NCBI GenBank assembly: GCA_016223105.1 | Contig: JACRPR010000089.1 | Coordinates: 1 to 41,607 of the forward strand | Length of the DNA: 41,607 nt | Reading direction: 5' to 3' | DNA from: Chloroflexota bacterium | GTDB lineage: Bacteria > Chloroflexota > Anaerolineae > UBA4142 | Shown: piece by piece, positions 23,833 to 30,889 of the stretch | Layout of the letters: every line of letters starts with the position of its first letter | Numbering within the stretch: position 1 is the stretch's first letter | Program-made: the position numbers and the translations under genes | The notes under the pieces: generated by a model | The model's input: the letters and a program-made list of their open reading frames with translations, nothing else | Told to the model about the DNA's origin: nothing | The model's database searches: none

Positions 23833-24180
23833 ATGGCTAGAGTCAAACGCGGCGTAACATCCCACGCCCGCCACAAAAAAGTATTGAAGCAAACTAAAGG
23901 TCAAGTGCATTCGCGCCGCTTGCTTTTCCGCCGCGCGAACGAAGCGTTACTGCACAGCAAGTACTATGCGACGGTCGGACGCAAAAAACGCAAAGACGAT
24001 TTTCGCCGCTTGTGGATCGCGCGCATCAACGCCGCGGCGCGTCCGCTCGGATTGACGTACAGCAAATTGATCGCGGGCTTGAAAAAAGCCGGGATCGAAT
24101 TAGATCGCAAAGCGCTCGCCGATCTCGCGGTGAACGACGACAAGGCATTTGCCAAGTTGGTCGCGACCGCGCAGGCGTAA
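23833..24180 (+). CDS. rplT: 50S ribosomal protein L20
   Basis: 115 residues, standard length. '[24 protein letters not shown]' and '[47 protein letters not shown]' are diagnostic. It binds 23S rRNA early in 50S assembly and usually represses this operon. AAGGAG lies upstream. A terminator follows. Confidence 0.98.
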   Translation: MARVKRGVTSHARHKKVLKQTKGQVHSRRLLFRRANEALLHSKYYATVGRKKRKDDFRRLWIARINAAARPLGLTYSKLIAGLKKAGIELDRKALADLAVNDDKAFAKLVATAQA

Positions 24181-24201
24181 TCCAGTTTGCAAATTAACCC
24201 C

Positions 24202-24240
24202 AGAGCCAATGAGCCACCTGCGGACTCGTTGGCTCTTTGA
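24202..24240 (+). terminator. Terminator after rplT
   Basis: AGAGCCAATGAG (24202-24213) pairs with CTCGTTGGCTCT (24225-24236), with one G-T pair, and is followed by TTGATTTTG. Confidence 0.75.
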
Positions 24241-24266
24241 TTTTGTGCACGATTTAACGCGTCAGT

Positions 24267-24305
24267 CTGAGCGAAGCGAAGCATCTCATTTGCTTCGCTG
24301 TTCAG
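24267..24305. repeat. CTGAGCG-family small palindrome
   Basis: CTGAGCGAAGCGAAGCA and TGCTTCGCTGTTCAG form a hairpin. The family core, CTGAGCG...CGAAGG, recurs at 25573-25608, 26434-26481, 28594-28639, 29664-29683 and 41173-41199. Confidence 0.6.
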
Positions 24306-24317
24306 AAACTTGATGCC

Positions 24318-24376
24318 GGATTCGACGCTTTAGCGGGTGATCCGTTCGCGGAACAACCGCGTAAACGCTCGACTCC
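24318..24376. repeat. GAGTCGAGCGTTTACGCGG-family palindrome, reverse copy
   Basis: TTCGACGCTTTAGCGGGT and ACCGCGTAAACGCTCGA form imperfect arms, extended by CAGAAACTTG (24303-24312) and CAAGTTTCTG (24382-24391) outside. The core also lies in the element at 31689-31792 and, decayed, at 29607-29657. With the two elements above, it fills the 262-bp spacer before the methyltransferase gene. Confidence 0.65.
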
Positions 24377-24442
24377 ATTCGCAAGTTTCTGTCTGGACAC
24401 ACGCCACACGCGGCGGGATCTTCTCACGGCGGCAAATGAAAA

Positions 24443-25207
24443 ATGATGATTACCAGTTTATCTAATTCCAAAATCAAGCACGTCCGCGCGCTCGCGCGCC
24501 GCAAAGAACGACACGCCGCGCGCCAATTTGTGATCGAAGGCGTGCGTCTGATCGAAGAAGCGATTGACGCCGGCGTCGTTCCCGCGTTTGCGCTGTTCAC
24601 CGCGCAAACCGATCCGCGCGCGCGCGCTCTGCTCGAGCGCGTGCGCGCGAGTGCGCCGGACACGCTCGAGGTGAGCGACGCGGTGATGCACGAAATCGCG
24701 AGCACTGAAACGCCGCAAGGCATCCTCGCGGTTTTGCCGTTCATCGAACGCGCGTTGCCCGCGCAACCGCAATTCGTTTTGATTCTCGATTCAGTGCGCG
24801 ATCCCGGCAATGTCGGGACGATTTTGCGTTCGGCGCGCGCCGCCGGCGTGGACGCGATTTTTTTCGCGCCGAACACCGCCGATCCGTACAACGATAAAGT
24901 TGTCCGCGCCGGGGTGGGCGCGCATTTTGCTGTGCCGTTGCGCGTCGCTTCCTGGCAAATGATCGCGGACGCGATCCGCCACATTCCGCGCGTTTATCTC
25001 GCGGACGCGCGCGGCGATCTTACGTTCACGCGCGCAGAGTGGGCGCGCCCGGTCGCGCTGATCGTCGGCGGCGAAGCGGAGGGTGCGAGCGATGCCGCGC
25101 AAAACAGCGCAACCGCGCGCGTCGCGATTCCGATGCGCGGCGGCGCGGAATCGCTCAACGCCGCGATGGCGGCGACGGTGCTGTTGTTTCAAGCCGCGCA
25201 GGGCTAA
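24443..25207 (+). CDS. TrmH/SpoU family RNA 2'-O-methyltransferase
   Basis: 254 residues (ATGATG start at 24443 or 24446). The N-terminal substrate-binding domain has 'SNSKIKHVRALARRKERHAARQFVIEGVRLIEEA'. The SPOUT catalytic domain has 'DSVRDPGNVGTILRSARAAG' (motif 1, about 112-131), 'LIVGGEAEG' (motif 2) and 'IPMRGGAESLNAAMAATVLLFQ' (motif 3, the SAM-binding knot). It methylates a ribose in rRNA or tRNA; the target cannot be assigned. No clear ribosome binding site is seen. It shares a terminator with the convergent zinc-ribbon gene. Confidence 0.93.
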   Translation: MMITSLSNSKIKHVRALARRKERHAARQFVIEGVRLIEEAIDAGVVPAFALFTAQTDPRARALLERVRASAPDTLEVSDAVMHEIASTETPQGILAVLPFIERALPAQPQFVLILDSVRDPGNVGTILRSARAAGVDAIFFAPNTADPYNDKVVRAGVGAHFAVPLRVASWQMIADAIRHIPRVYLADARGDLTFTRAEWARPVALIVGGEAEGASDAAQNSATARVAIPMRGGAESLNAAMAATVLLFQAAQG

Positions 25208-25250
25208 ACACAAACCAGGTTTCTCCGAGAAACCTGGTTTGTGTTTTTTG
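25206..25250. terminator. Bidirectional terminator
   Basis: Two exact 20-base arms (AAACACAAACC... at 25206-25225 and ...GGTTTGTGTTT at 25227-25246) with a one-base centre are followed by T residues. The left arm begins in the TAA of the methyltransferase gene. Confidence 0.85.
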
Positions 25251-25252
25251 AA

Positions 25253-25540
25253 TCATTTCACAAAAAACGGCGCGAGCGCGCCCGCCAATCCGCCAAACAC
25301 GCCGCAGACCGAACAGATCAACGGCACGACGACCGAGACAAGCGTCAAAAGCACAAACCCCCAAATCGCGATTTTGATACCGCGTTTAGTCGAAGGTGAA
25401 ACCGCGACGTGCGTTTCGCGTAAATGTTCCGGGATGATGACCTGGTTTCCGCAGTACGGACACTTGACCTGGTTTTGATTCGGTTGCGGCGTGAGCGATC
25501 CACCGCACGATGGACAGTGGAAGAGATTTCCCTCTGGCAT
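25253..25540 (-). CDS. Zinc-ribbon membrane protein
   Basis: 95 residues. The N-terminal zinc ribbon uses C9-x2-C12 and C27-x2-C30 (CPSCGG, CPYCGN). After a polar linker, one long or two short membrane helices lie at about 54-93 (IAIWGFVLLTLVSVVVPLICSVCGVFGGLAGALAPFF). The Gly-rich end resembles small helical-hairpin membrane proteins. Function is unknown. Leftward, probably monocistronic. Confidence 0.8.
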   Translation of the reverse strand: MPEGNLFHCPSCGGSLTPQPNQNQVKCPYCGNQVIIPEHLRETHVAVSPSTKRGIKIAIWGFVLLTLVSVVVPLICSVCGVFGGLAGALAPFFVK

Positions 25541-25572
25541 ATTTTCTACCTCGACCGATTAGTTTGCGGAAA

Positions 25573-25608
25573 GCATTCTGAGCGGAGCAAAGCGCAGGCG
25601 AAGGATGC
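25573..25608. repeat. CTGAGCG-family small palindrome
   Basis: GCATTCTGAGCGG and GCGAAGGATGC form the arms. It lies in the spacer between the zinc-ribbon and ComEA-like genes. Confidence 0.6.
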
Positions 25609-25698
25609 TTTGCCGCCACAGTACATTTTTCTTTCGCGCGCGTCAAGCCCTCGCGCTTGGGATTTTTCTCCCCAGATTTGCCGCGCAAAAACTTGTGG

Positions 25699-25704
25699 TA
25701 TAAT
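25699..25704 (+). promoter_or_regulatory. Probable -10 box of the ComEA-like gene
   Basis: A perfect TATAAT, with only a poor -35 (TTTGCC, about 25677-25682, 16-base spacer). The leader would contain the long hairpin at 25731-25813. Confidence 0.45.
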
Positions 25705-25730
25705 CACGTCGCGCTACACGATTCCACTTT

Positions 25731-25813
25731 GTGTTTTGAAATTTGTGGCGCGGGCATCGCTTTGCGTGCCTGCGCTGGCGGATTGAAAAGCCGCGCCACA
25801 AATTTCAAAACAC
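25731..25813 (+). other. Long perfect hairpin in the leader of the ComEA-like gene
   Basis: Two exact 23-base arms (25731-25753 and 25791-25813, ends GTGTTTTGAAATTTG and CAAATTTCAAAACAC) enclose a 37-base loop. It ends 14 bases before the ATG at 25828, next to the ribosome binding site (GGAG), so it could affect translation. It may instead be a further dispersed repeat. No second copy was seen in the window. Confidence 0.7.
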
Positions 25814-25827
25814 CCGCGGAGATTGCT

Positions 25828-26423
25828 ATGGACGATTCGTTCGCGCGCTATCGCCCGTATCTCGCGATGATGCTTCTCTTTATCATCGCACTCGCTGGCA
25901 CGATTTTTTTACTGCGCCGCCCGGAACAACCGGTTATCGCGATCACCACCGCGACGCCCCGCGCGACTGCGACGCCGGTTTCGATCATCGTTGACGTGCG
26001 CGGCGCGATTGCGAAACCCGGCGTGTACACCTTGCCCGCCGGCAGTCGCGTGCAGGATGTGCTCGCGCTGGCGGGCGCGGTTACCGGCAACGCGGAAACG
26101 CGCGCGCTCAACCTCGCGCGCAAAGTGAACGACGGCGAGCAGTTGTACATTCCGACAATCGGCGAAGCGACACCCACGAGCGCGCCAGCCGCGAGTAAAA
26201 CCACGCCGAGCACGATCCGATCGCCCGCCGGCAAAATCAACATCAACACCGCGACCATTGCGGAACTGGACATGCTTCCCGGCATCGGTCCCGCGATCGC
26301 GCAACGCATCATCGAGTATCGCGCGCAGCACGGCGCGTTTCAAAAATCCAAGATCTGAAAAATGTGCGCGGCATTGGCGACGCGCTGTTCGATCAAGTTA
26401 AAGACCTGGTTACGGTCGAATAA
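25828..26423 (+). CDS. comEA: ComEA-like helix-hairpin-helix DNA-binding protein, -1 frameshift near the 3' end
   Basis: Starts at the ATG at 25828 with one membrane helix (about 12-29). A SLBB domain spans about 50-110 (VDVRGAIAKPGVYTLPAGSRVQDVLALAGAV), followed by a linker and a C-terminal HhH pair (KININTATIAELDMLPGIGPAIAQRIIEYRAQHGAF). The frame as written stops at 26358. Reading one extra A in the A5 run at 26342-26346 restores 'QDLKNVRGIGDALFDQVKDLVTVE', the expected second hairpin, and stops at 26421-26423. So it is a sequencing error, a recent mutation or slippage. ComEA is the surface DNA receptor for uptake; no comEC is in the window. Confidence 0.85.
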
Positions 26424-26433
26424 TCGCGACGGA

Positions 26434-26481
26434 GGGGCGAAGCACGCTTCGCGTGAGCGTAGTCGAAGGATGCTTCGCCCC
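26434..26481. repeat. CTGAGCG/GGGGCGAAGCA composite hairpin
   Basis: GGGGCGAAGCA (26434-26444) pairs with TGCTTCGCCCC (26471-26481) and encloses GTGAGCG...GTCGAAGG. The outer stem equals that of the terminator at 1395-1423. It may terminate the ComEA-like gene. Confidence 0.6.
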
Positions 26482-26509
26482 CACCACTGTTAATTTTTTT
26501 GGAGGCAGT

Positions 26510-27343
26510 ATGAAAAATTTTTGGGGACTTGTTCTGCTCGCGCTTTTGCTTGCCGCGTGCGGCGAAAAAAATACGGCGACGCCTGGATCTGCCAACACAC
26601 GCGCGCCAGTCGCGAACCCGACGCTTGCGCCGACCAAAGCATTGCCCGCGAATTCCGGCATCACGGTTACGAATGTGCAAACCGCGAAACAACCGAGCGG
26701 CGATATTCAAGTGACCGGCAACATCGCGACGCAAGACAACCTGGGTCTCGGACAAATTGATTTGGCGTATCCCGAAACGATGACGCTCGGCGATTCGCGC
26801 CGAATTGTTTTGCGCTTGACCCCGGCGAAACAACTCGTTTCGCTGACGCCCGCGCCCGCGCCGACCAACGTCGCCGGTAAACCAGGTTCAGTTTGGAATT
26901 TTGGCGGCAATCTGCAATTGTATCCGGTGATGATCGCGCAACTGCGCGCGCTCGCGTTCGACCTCACGCCGAAAGACGCGATCACGCGCACGCTCGACGG
27001 CACGAAAGAAATCGCGTGGGATTGGATCATTCGCGCGAATTCCGCCGGTCGCCATGATTTGTTTGTCGAAATTTCGATCCCGGTTGTTCGCAGTGGCGTC
27101 GCCACCGAAATCACCACCGACGTTTTGCAAAATGTTCCGCTCACGATCCAGGTCGTCGCCGCGCCCGTGCCCACGCCAACGCCCGCGCCAATTATTTCGC
27201 GCATCGGCGATTCGATCATCGCGAATTCCGGCGCGATCTTTGTCGCGTTAATTGGTTTGATCGGCACGCTGATCGGCATTTGGCTCAATGCGCGTTCCGA
27301 TCAAGCCAAAGCCGCGAGCGATGCCGGGACGAAAAAATCGTAA
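26510..27343 (+). CDS. Lipoprotein with C-terminal membrane helix, paralogue A
   Basis: 277 residues, ATG at 26510 after GGAGG (26501-26505). Lipobox LAAC with C17. A Pro/Thr-rich stretch (20-48) is followed by a beta-rich domain (50-215): 'GLGQIDLAYPETMTLGDSRRIVLRL', 'LQLYPVMIAQLRALAF' and 'AWDWIIRANSAGRHDLFVEI'. A membrane helix spans about 240-260, then a short basic tail. Lipid at one end and a helix at the other would clamp the domain to the outer face of the membrane. The family is not recognised. It is about half identical in its core to the next gene, so they are tandem duplicates. Confidence 0.82.
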   Translation: MKNFWGLVLLALLLAACGEKNTATPGSANTRAPVANPTLAPTKALPANSGITVTNVQTAKQPSGDIQVTGNIATQDNLGLGQIDLAYPETMTLGDSRRIVLRLTPAKQLVSLTPAPAPTNVAGKPGSVWNFGGNLQLYPVMIAQLRALAFDLTPKDAITRTLDGTKEIAWDWIIRANSAGRHDLFVEISIPVVRSGVATEITTDVLQNVPLTIQVVAAPVPTPTPAPIISRIGDSIIANSGAIFVALIGLIGTLIGIWLNARSDQAKAASDAGTKKS

Positions 27344-27412
27344 CGCGTTGATTTGTAGTGTGCGTGTCATCGTTGAAGCGATTACTACAAACGCGCGTGC
27401 GGAGGGATCGGT

Positions 27413-28252
27413 ATGCAAAAAATTTTTGCCAGGTTCCTCGTTTTGATTTTTGCGGCGGCGTGCGCCGCGCCGCGTGCCGCGCCAAAACCAACTGCCGCGC
27501 CCGCCGCCGCGCCAACGAGCGCGCGGGCGACCCCCGCGCCCAGCGCGCGCACCGCGACCGCGCCGCCCGGTTCGCCGCAACCGACGCGCGCCGGGATCAC
27601 CGTGAAAGATGTAACGCAAAAAAAGAATCCCGACGGCACGACGAATACCAGCGCGAATGTCGCGACGGAAAACCTGGGCATTGGACAAATCGAACTCGCC
27701 GCGCCGGACACGATGCTGTTCGATGAAACGCGTTCGATTCGGTTACGCCTTTCGCCCGCGCAACAACTCGTCGCGTTACCGACGATTTCTGCGCCGGCAA
27801 AAACACCGGACTTGCCAAACTTTACGTACCGCTTTGGCGGCAATGTTCAATTGTATCCGGTGATGTTCGCGGAATTGCGCGCGCTGAATTTTACAATGGA
27901 TCAAAAAGGCGCGTTGCGGCGCAACCTTGAAGCGAATAAACCGGTCGAGTGGGTCTGGGTCATCAAGCCGCTGTCCGCGGGACGCCAGGAGCTTACGCTC
28001 GAACTCGCGATCCCGACGGTTGCGAATGGGATCGCGTCGGAAATGACGACGAACGTTTTGCAAAATTTACCAATCGTGATCCAGGTCGCCGCGCCGCCGA
28101 CGCCGCAAGTGATCGCAACGCAACCCGCGCCATCGCTCGCGGATCGTTTGTGGGATTCGCTGATCGGCGAATTTGGCGCGTTGATCGTCGCGGCGGTGGG
28201 CGCGGTCGGCACATTCATCGGTTGGCTGATCAAATCGCGCGCGAAAAAATAA
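27413..28252 (+). CDS. Lipoprotein with C-terminal membrane helix, paralogue B
   Basis: 279 residues. Lipobox FAAAC with C17. An Ala/Pro/Thr linker (18-60) is followed by the same domain as paralogue A: 'LGIGQIELAAPDTMLFDETRSIRLRLSPAQQLV', 'VQLYPVMFAELRALNF' and 'VWVIKPLSAGRQELTLELAIP'. A C-terminal helix spans about 250-272 (GALIVAAVGAVGTFIGWLI), then KSRAKK. The 'W-W-(V/I)-x(5)-AG-R-x-(D/E)-L' strand resembles beta-domains attached to bacterial signalling proteins, but I cannot name the family. The 69-base gap to paralogue A, with GGAGG near the start, suggests one mRNA. Confidence 0.82.
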   Translation: MQKIFARFLVLIFAAACAAPRAAPKPTAAPAAAPTSARATPAPSARTATAPPGSPQPTRAGITVKDVTQKKNPDGTTNTSANVATENLGIGQIELAAPDTMLFDETRSIRLRLSPAQQLVALPTISAPAKTPDLPNFTYRFGGNVQLYPVMFAELRALNFTMDQKGALRRNLEANKPVEWVWVIKPLSAGRQELTLELAIPTVANGIASEMTTNVLQNLPIVIQVAAPPTPQVIATQPAPSLADRLWDSLIGEFGALIVAAVGAVGTFIGWLIKSRAKK

Positions 28253-28276
28253 AAATGCCACCACACGAAAAAATTA

Positions 28277-28408
28277 GTAACTGCTCAGGTGTCATTGCGA
28301 GGAGGCGGTTTTTGCCGACGAAGCAATCCCCGCGTTGCAAATCCGGATCGACCAGGTCGGGGATTGCTTCGCAAAAACCGCTCGCAATGACATGGGCTGA
28401 GTAGTTAC
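28277..28408 (+). mobile_element. MITE-like element, family 1 copy 1 (8-bp TSD)
   Basis: 132 bp with terminal inverted repeats GTAACTGCTCAG / CTGAGTAGTTAC and subterminal TGTCATTGCGAG / CTCGCAATGACA. It is flanked by a perfect 8-base direct repeat AAAAATTA (28269-28276, 28409-28416). It encodes no protein. The right duplication ends in the A of the start codon of the following kinase gene. Confidence 0.85.
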
Positions 28409-28415
28409 AAAAATT

Positions 28416-29369
28416 ATGGAACTCGCAATCGGCATTGACGCGGGCGGCACACACACACGCGCGCGCATCGCGAACGCGCGCGGCGAAACGCTCGGCACCG
28501 GTGAAGCCGGCGCAGGCAATCCGCACGTCGCCGGGCGCGAATCCGCGCAACGCGAAATTCTCAACGCGATTCAACGCGCGCGCGCGGACGCTGGCATCCT
28601 GAGCGGAATGGAGCAAAGCGGAGTGCCGTCGAAGGATGCGCGTATCGCGGCGGTGTGTCTGGGAATGAGCGGCGTGGATCGCGCGGACGAACGCGCGGAA
28701 TGGACGACCTGGGCGCGTGAACAGATCGCGCCGCGCGCGCGCGTGATTAACGATGGCGAAATTGTTTTGGCGGCGGGCACGCCGGACAATTGGGGCATCG
28801 CGGTGATCGCCGGAACCGGGTCGCTCGCGTGGGGCAAAACGCGGGAAGGTAAAATCGCGCGCGCGGGCGGCTGGGGTTATTTGATCGGCGACGATGGGAG
28901 CGCGTTCGAACTCGCGCGCGGCGGATTGCACGCGGCGGCGCAAGCCGCCGATGGACGCGGCGCGTCGACGCGATTACTGCGCGACATTCTCGCGTTTTGG
29001 AATTTGCGCGAGCCGCACGAATTGATCGCGCGCGTCTATCGTTCCGGTTTGAAACCGGGAGACCTCGCGCAATTGGCGAGCATCGTCGTGCGCGCCGCCG
29101 AGCAGGGCGACCCGGTTGCGTTTGGTCTCGTGATGAACGCGGGCGAAGCGTTGGCGATCACGATTCACGCGGTCGCGCACAAATTGGAAATCGCGCACGA
29201 AACGATTCCGCTCGCGATGACCGGCGGCTTGGCGTTGAGCGCGCAAATGATTCGCGCACATCTGCTCGCGGCGGCAATGGTGCGCGATTTGAATCTCGCG
29301 CCGGTCGCGCTCGTCCACGAGCCGGTCACCGGCGCGGTGCGACTCGCGATCAATCTGATCCGCGAATAA
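28416..29369 (+). CDS. BadF/BadG/BcrA/BcrD-type ATPase, probable N-acetylglucosamine kinase
   Basis: 317 residues. ASKHA kinase fold: phosphate-1 motif 'IGIDAGGTHTRARIAN' (5-20), 'AVCLGMSGVDR', phosphate-2 'VIAGTGSLAWG', then 'GGWGYLIGDDGSAFELARGGLHAA' typical of the GlcNAc-kinase-like BcrAD_BadFG family. It should phosphorylate GlcNAc or a related amino sugar. The SIS protein downstream supports this. Residues 60-75 (GILSGMEQSGVPSKDA) are encoded by an inserted small palindrome. The MITE ends 7 bases upstream, so no Shine-Dalgarno sequence is left. A second MITE follows 24 bases after the stop. Confidence 0.88.
   Translation: MELAIGIDAGGTHTRARIANARGETLGTGEAGAGNPHVAGRESAQREILNAIQRARADAGILSGMEQSGVPSKDARIAAVCLGMSGVDRADERAEWTTWAREQIAPRARVINDGEIVLAAGTPDNWGIAVIAGTGSLAWGKTREGKIARAGGWGYLIGDDGSAFELARGGLHAAAQAADGRGASTRLLRDILAFWNLREPHELIARVYRSGLKPGDLAQLASIVVRAAEQGDPVAFGLVMNAGEALAITIHAVAHKLEIAHETIPLAMTGGLALSAQMIRAHLLAAAMVRDLNLAPVALVHEPVTGAVRLAINLIRE
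28594..28639. repeat. CTGAGCG-family palindrome inside the kinase gene
   Basis: GCATCCTGAGCGG and GTCGAAGGATGC form the arms; the repeat adds about 15 residues in frame. Its intergenic relatives are at 25573-25608 and 26434-26481. Confidence 0.6.
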
Positions 29370-29393
29370 AAAATGGAGATTGGATCAATTTTC

Positions 29394-29526
29394 GTAACCG
29401 TTCAGGTGTCATTGCGAGGAGCGTTTTTTGCGACGAAGCAATCTCCGCGCGACAATTCCGGAACGACAATGTTGGGGATTGCTTCGCAAAAACCGCTCGC
29501 AATGACAGGTTGGGCTGAACGGGTAC
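29394..29526 (+). mobile_element. MITE-like element, family 1 copy 2 (8-bp TSD)
   Basis: 133 bp, same orientation and ends as the copy at 28277 (GTAACCGTTCAG / CTGAACGGGTAC, inner TGTCATTGCGAG / CTCGCAATGACA). It is flanked by a perfect 8-base direct repeat CAATTTTC (29386-29393, 29527-29534). Together the two copies bracket the kinase gene. Confidence 0.85.
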
Positions 29527-29534
29527 CAATTTTC

Positions 29535-29735
29535 AACCACAGATCATACAGATTTCACGAATTGAAAAACAAAATCTACGTAATCTGTGCAATCGGTGGA
29601 TGATCTGGAGTCGAGCGTTTACGCGGTTGTTCGCCCGGACAAGTCACCCGCCAAAGCCAATTGCCCTGAGCGAAGCCGAAGGGGTCGAATCCAATCTCTC
29701 AATCTCTCAATCTCCAATCTCCAACATCCAGGAAT
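29535..29735. repeat. Cluster of four further repeat fragments
   Basis: In order: an ACCACAGAT...AATCTGTG imperfect palindrome (about 29536-29599); a decayed GGAGTCGAGCGTTTACGCGG element (29607-29657); a CCCTGAGCG...CCGAAGGG hairpin (29664-29683); and a one-armed CCAATCTCC repeat (about 29692-29730). With the MITE they fill the whole 370-bp spacer 29370-29739. Confidence 0.6.
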
Positions 29736-29739
29736 AAAA

Positions 29740-30780
29740 ATGACCAGCATTTTGCTCAACGAAATTCAGGAACAGGGCGACGCGCTCGCGCGCTTGCTCG
29801 CGGAAGAATCCGCGAACGTCGAGCGCATCGCGGAAAAAATTCGCGCGCGCAACATTCAGTACATCACGATTGCCGCGCGCGGCGCATCCGACAACGCGGC
29901 GACGTACGGCAAATATGTATTCGCGTCATTCAATCGTTTGCCGGTCGCGCTCGCGACGCCATCGCTTTACACGTTGTATCAAACGCCGCCGCGTCTTGCG
30001 GGCTCGCTCGTGATCGGCATTTCGCAATCCGGCGAAGCGCCGGATATTCTCGCGGTTTTGCAAGAAGCGAAACGCCAAAATGTGCCGACGCTCGCGATCA
30101 CAAATTTTGCCGATTCACCGTTCGCGCAAATTGCCGACGATGTGATTTTGCAACACGCGGGCGCGGAGAAAACGATTGCCGCGACGAAAACGTACACGAC
30201 GCAACTGCTCGCGCTCGCGCTCTTGTCCGCGTCGCTCGCGCAAGATCGCGACCGCCGGCGCGAACTCGACGCGGTGCCGCACGCGGTCACGCGCGCGTGC
30301 GCGGTGGATTTCGCGGCGGAGCATATCGCGGCGCGCTGGCGCGAAGCGCGCGCCGCGCTCGTGATCGGTCGCGGTTTCAATTACGCGACCGCGTTCGAAG
30401 TCGCGCTGAAATTCAAAGAGCTCGCGTACGTGCTGGCGGAGCCATTTTCCTCCGCCGATTTTTTGCACGGACCGATCGCGGTGGTGCAAGACGGTTTTCC
30501 GGTGATCGTGATCGCGCCGCGCGGGTTGGTGTGCGATGATCTCGTCAACACCGCGCGGCAATTGCAGAGCAAAGGCGCGGACGTGGTGATGATTTCGGAC
30601 GCGGCGCACGCGCTTGCGCTGGGCGACTCATCGCTGGCATTGAGTGAATCGCTCCCCGAATGGCTCTCGCCGATTCACGCGGTTGTGCCGGGACAATTGC
30701 TGGCGTATCACCTGACGCGCGCGAAAGGGTACGATCCCGATCATCCGCGCGGCTTGACCAAAGTTACGCGCACGTTGTAA
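29740..30780 (+). CDS. SIS-domain sugar isomerase/deaminase (GlmS C-terminal-like, AgaS/NagB-II type)
   Basis: 346 residues from the ATG at 29740; upstream in-frame codons lie in repeats and were rejected. Two SIS domains: SIS1 (about 30-165) with 'ITIAARGASDNAATYGKYVF', 'VIGISQSGEAPDILAVLQEAK' and 'KTYTTQLLALALL'; SIS2 (about 195-335) with 'VIGRGFNYATAFEVALKFKE' and 'FSSADFLHGPIAVV'. There is no glutaminase domain. Such stand-alone proteins deaminate or isomerise amino-sugar phosphates (GlcN6P to Fru6P). With the kinase upstream this gives a short amino-sugar salvage route, perhaps from wall recycling. Confidence 0.9.
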   Translation: MTSILLNEIQEQGDALARLLAEESANVERIAEKIRARNIQYITIAARGASDNAATYGKYVFASFNRLPVALATPSLYTLYQTPPRLAGSLVIGISQSGEAPDILAVLQEAKRQNVPTLAITNFADSPFAQIADDVILQHAGAEKTIAATKTYTTQLLALALLSASLAQDRDRRRELDAVPHAVTRACAVDFAAEHIAARWREARAALVIGRGFNYATAFEVALKFKELAYVLAEPFSSADFLHGPIAVVQDGFPVIVIAPRGLVCDDLVNTARQLQSKGADVVMISDAAHALALGDSSLALSESLPEWLSPIHAVVPGQLLAYHLTRAKGYDPDHPRGLTKVTRTL

Positions 30781-30799
30781 AAAAATTCCCTAACCCTAC

Positions 30800-30828
30800 T
30801 TGCGCCTCAAATTAAAAAAGCGTATAAT
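30800..30828 (+). promoter_or_regulatory. Promoter of the creatininase-family gene
   Basis: TTGCGC (30800-30805), 17 bases and TATAAT (30823-30828). It matches the dnaA promoter layout. The leader is about 55 bases. Confidence 0.65.
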
Positions 30829-30889
30829 CCGCGCCACAATCTTTTCCGCGTTATTTGTTCTACCGATTATCAAGCAAATTGGAGTTGGA

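Noticed and set aside
24181..24442. A tRNA gene or riboswitch in the spacer after rplT
   Set aside because: The dyads resolve into one terminator and two dispersed palindromes; no cloverleaf, T-loop or CCA end is visible.
28277..29534. A composite transposon carrying the kinase between two MITEs
   Set aside because: Each MITE has its own, different 8-base duplication, so they inserted separately.
29535..29735. CRISPR-like repeats in the repeat-rich spacer
   Set aside because: The repeats are different inverted-repeat families, with no regular direct repeats or spacers and no cas genes.
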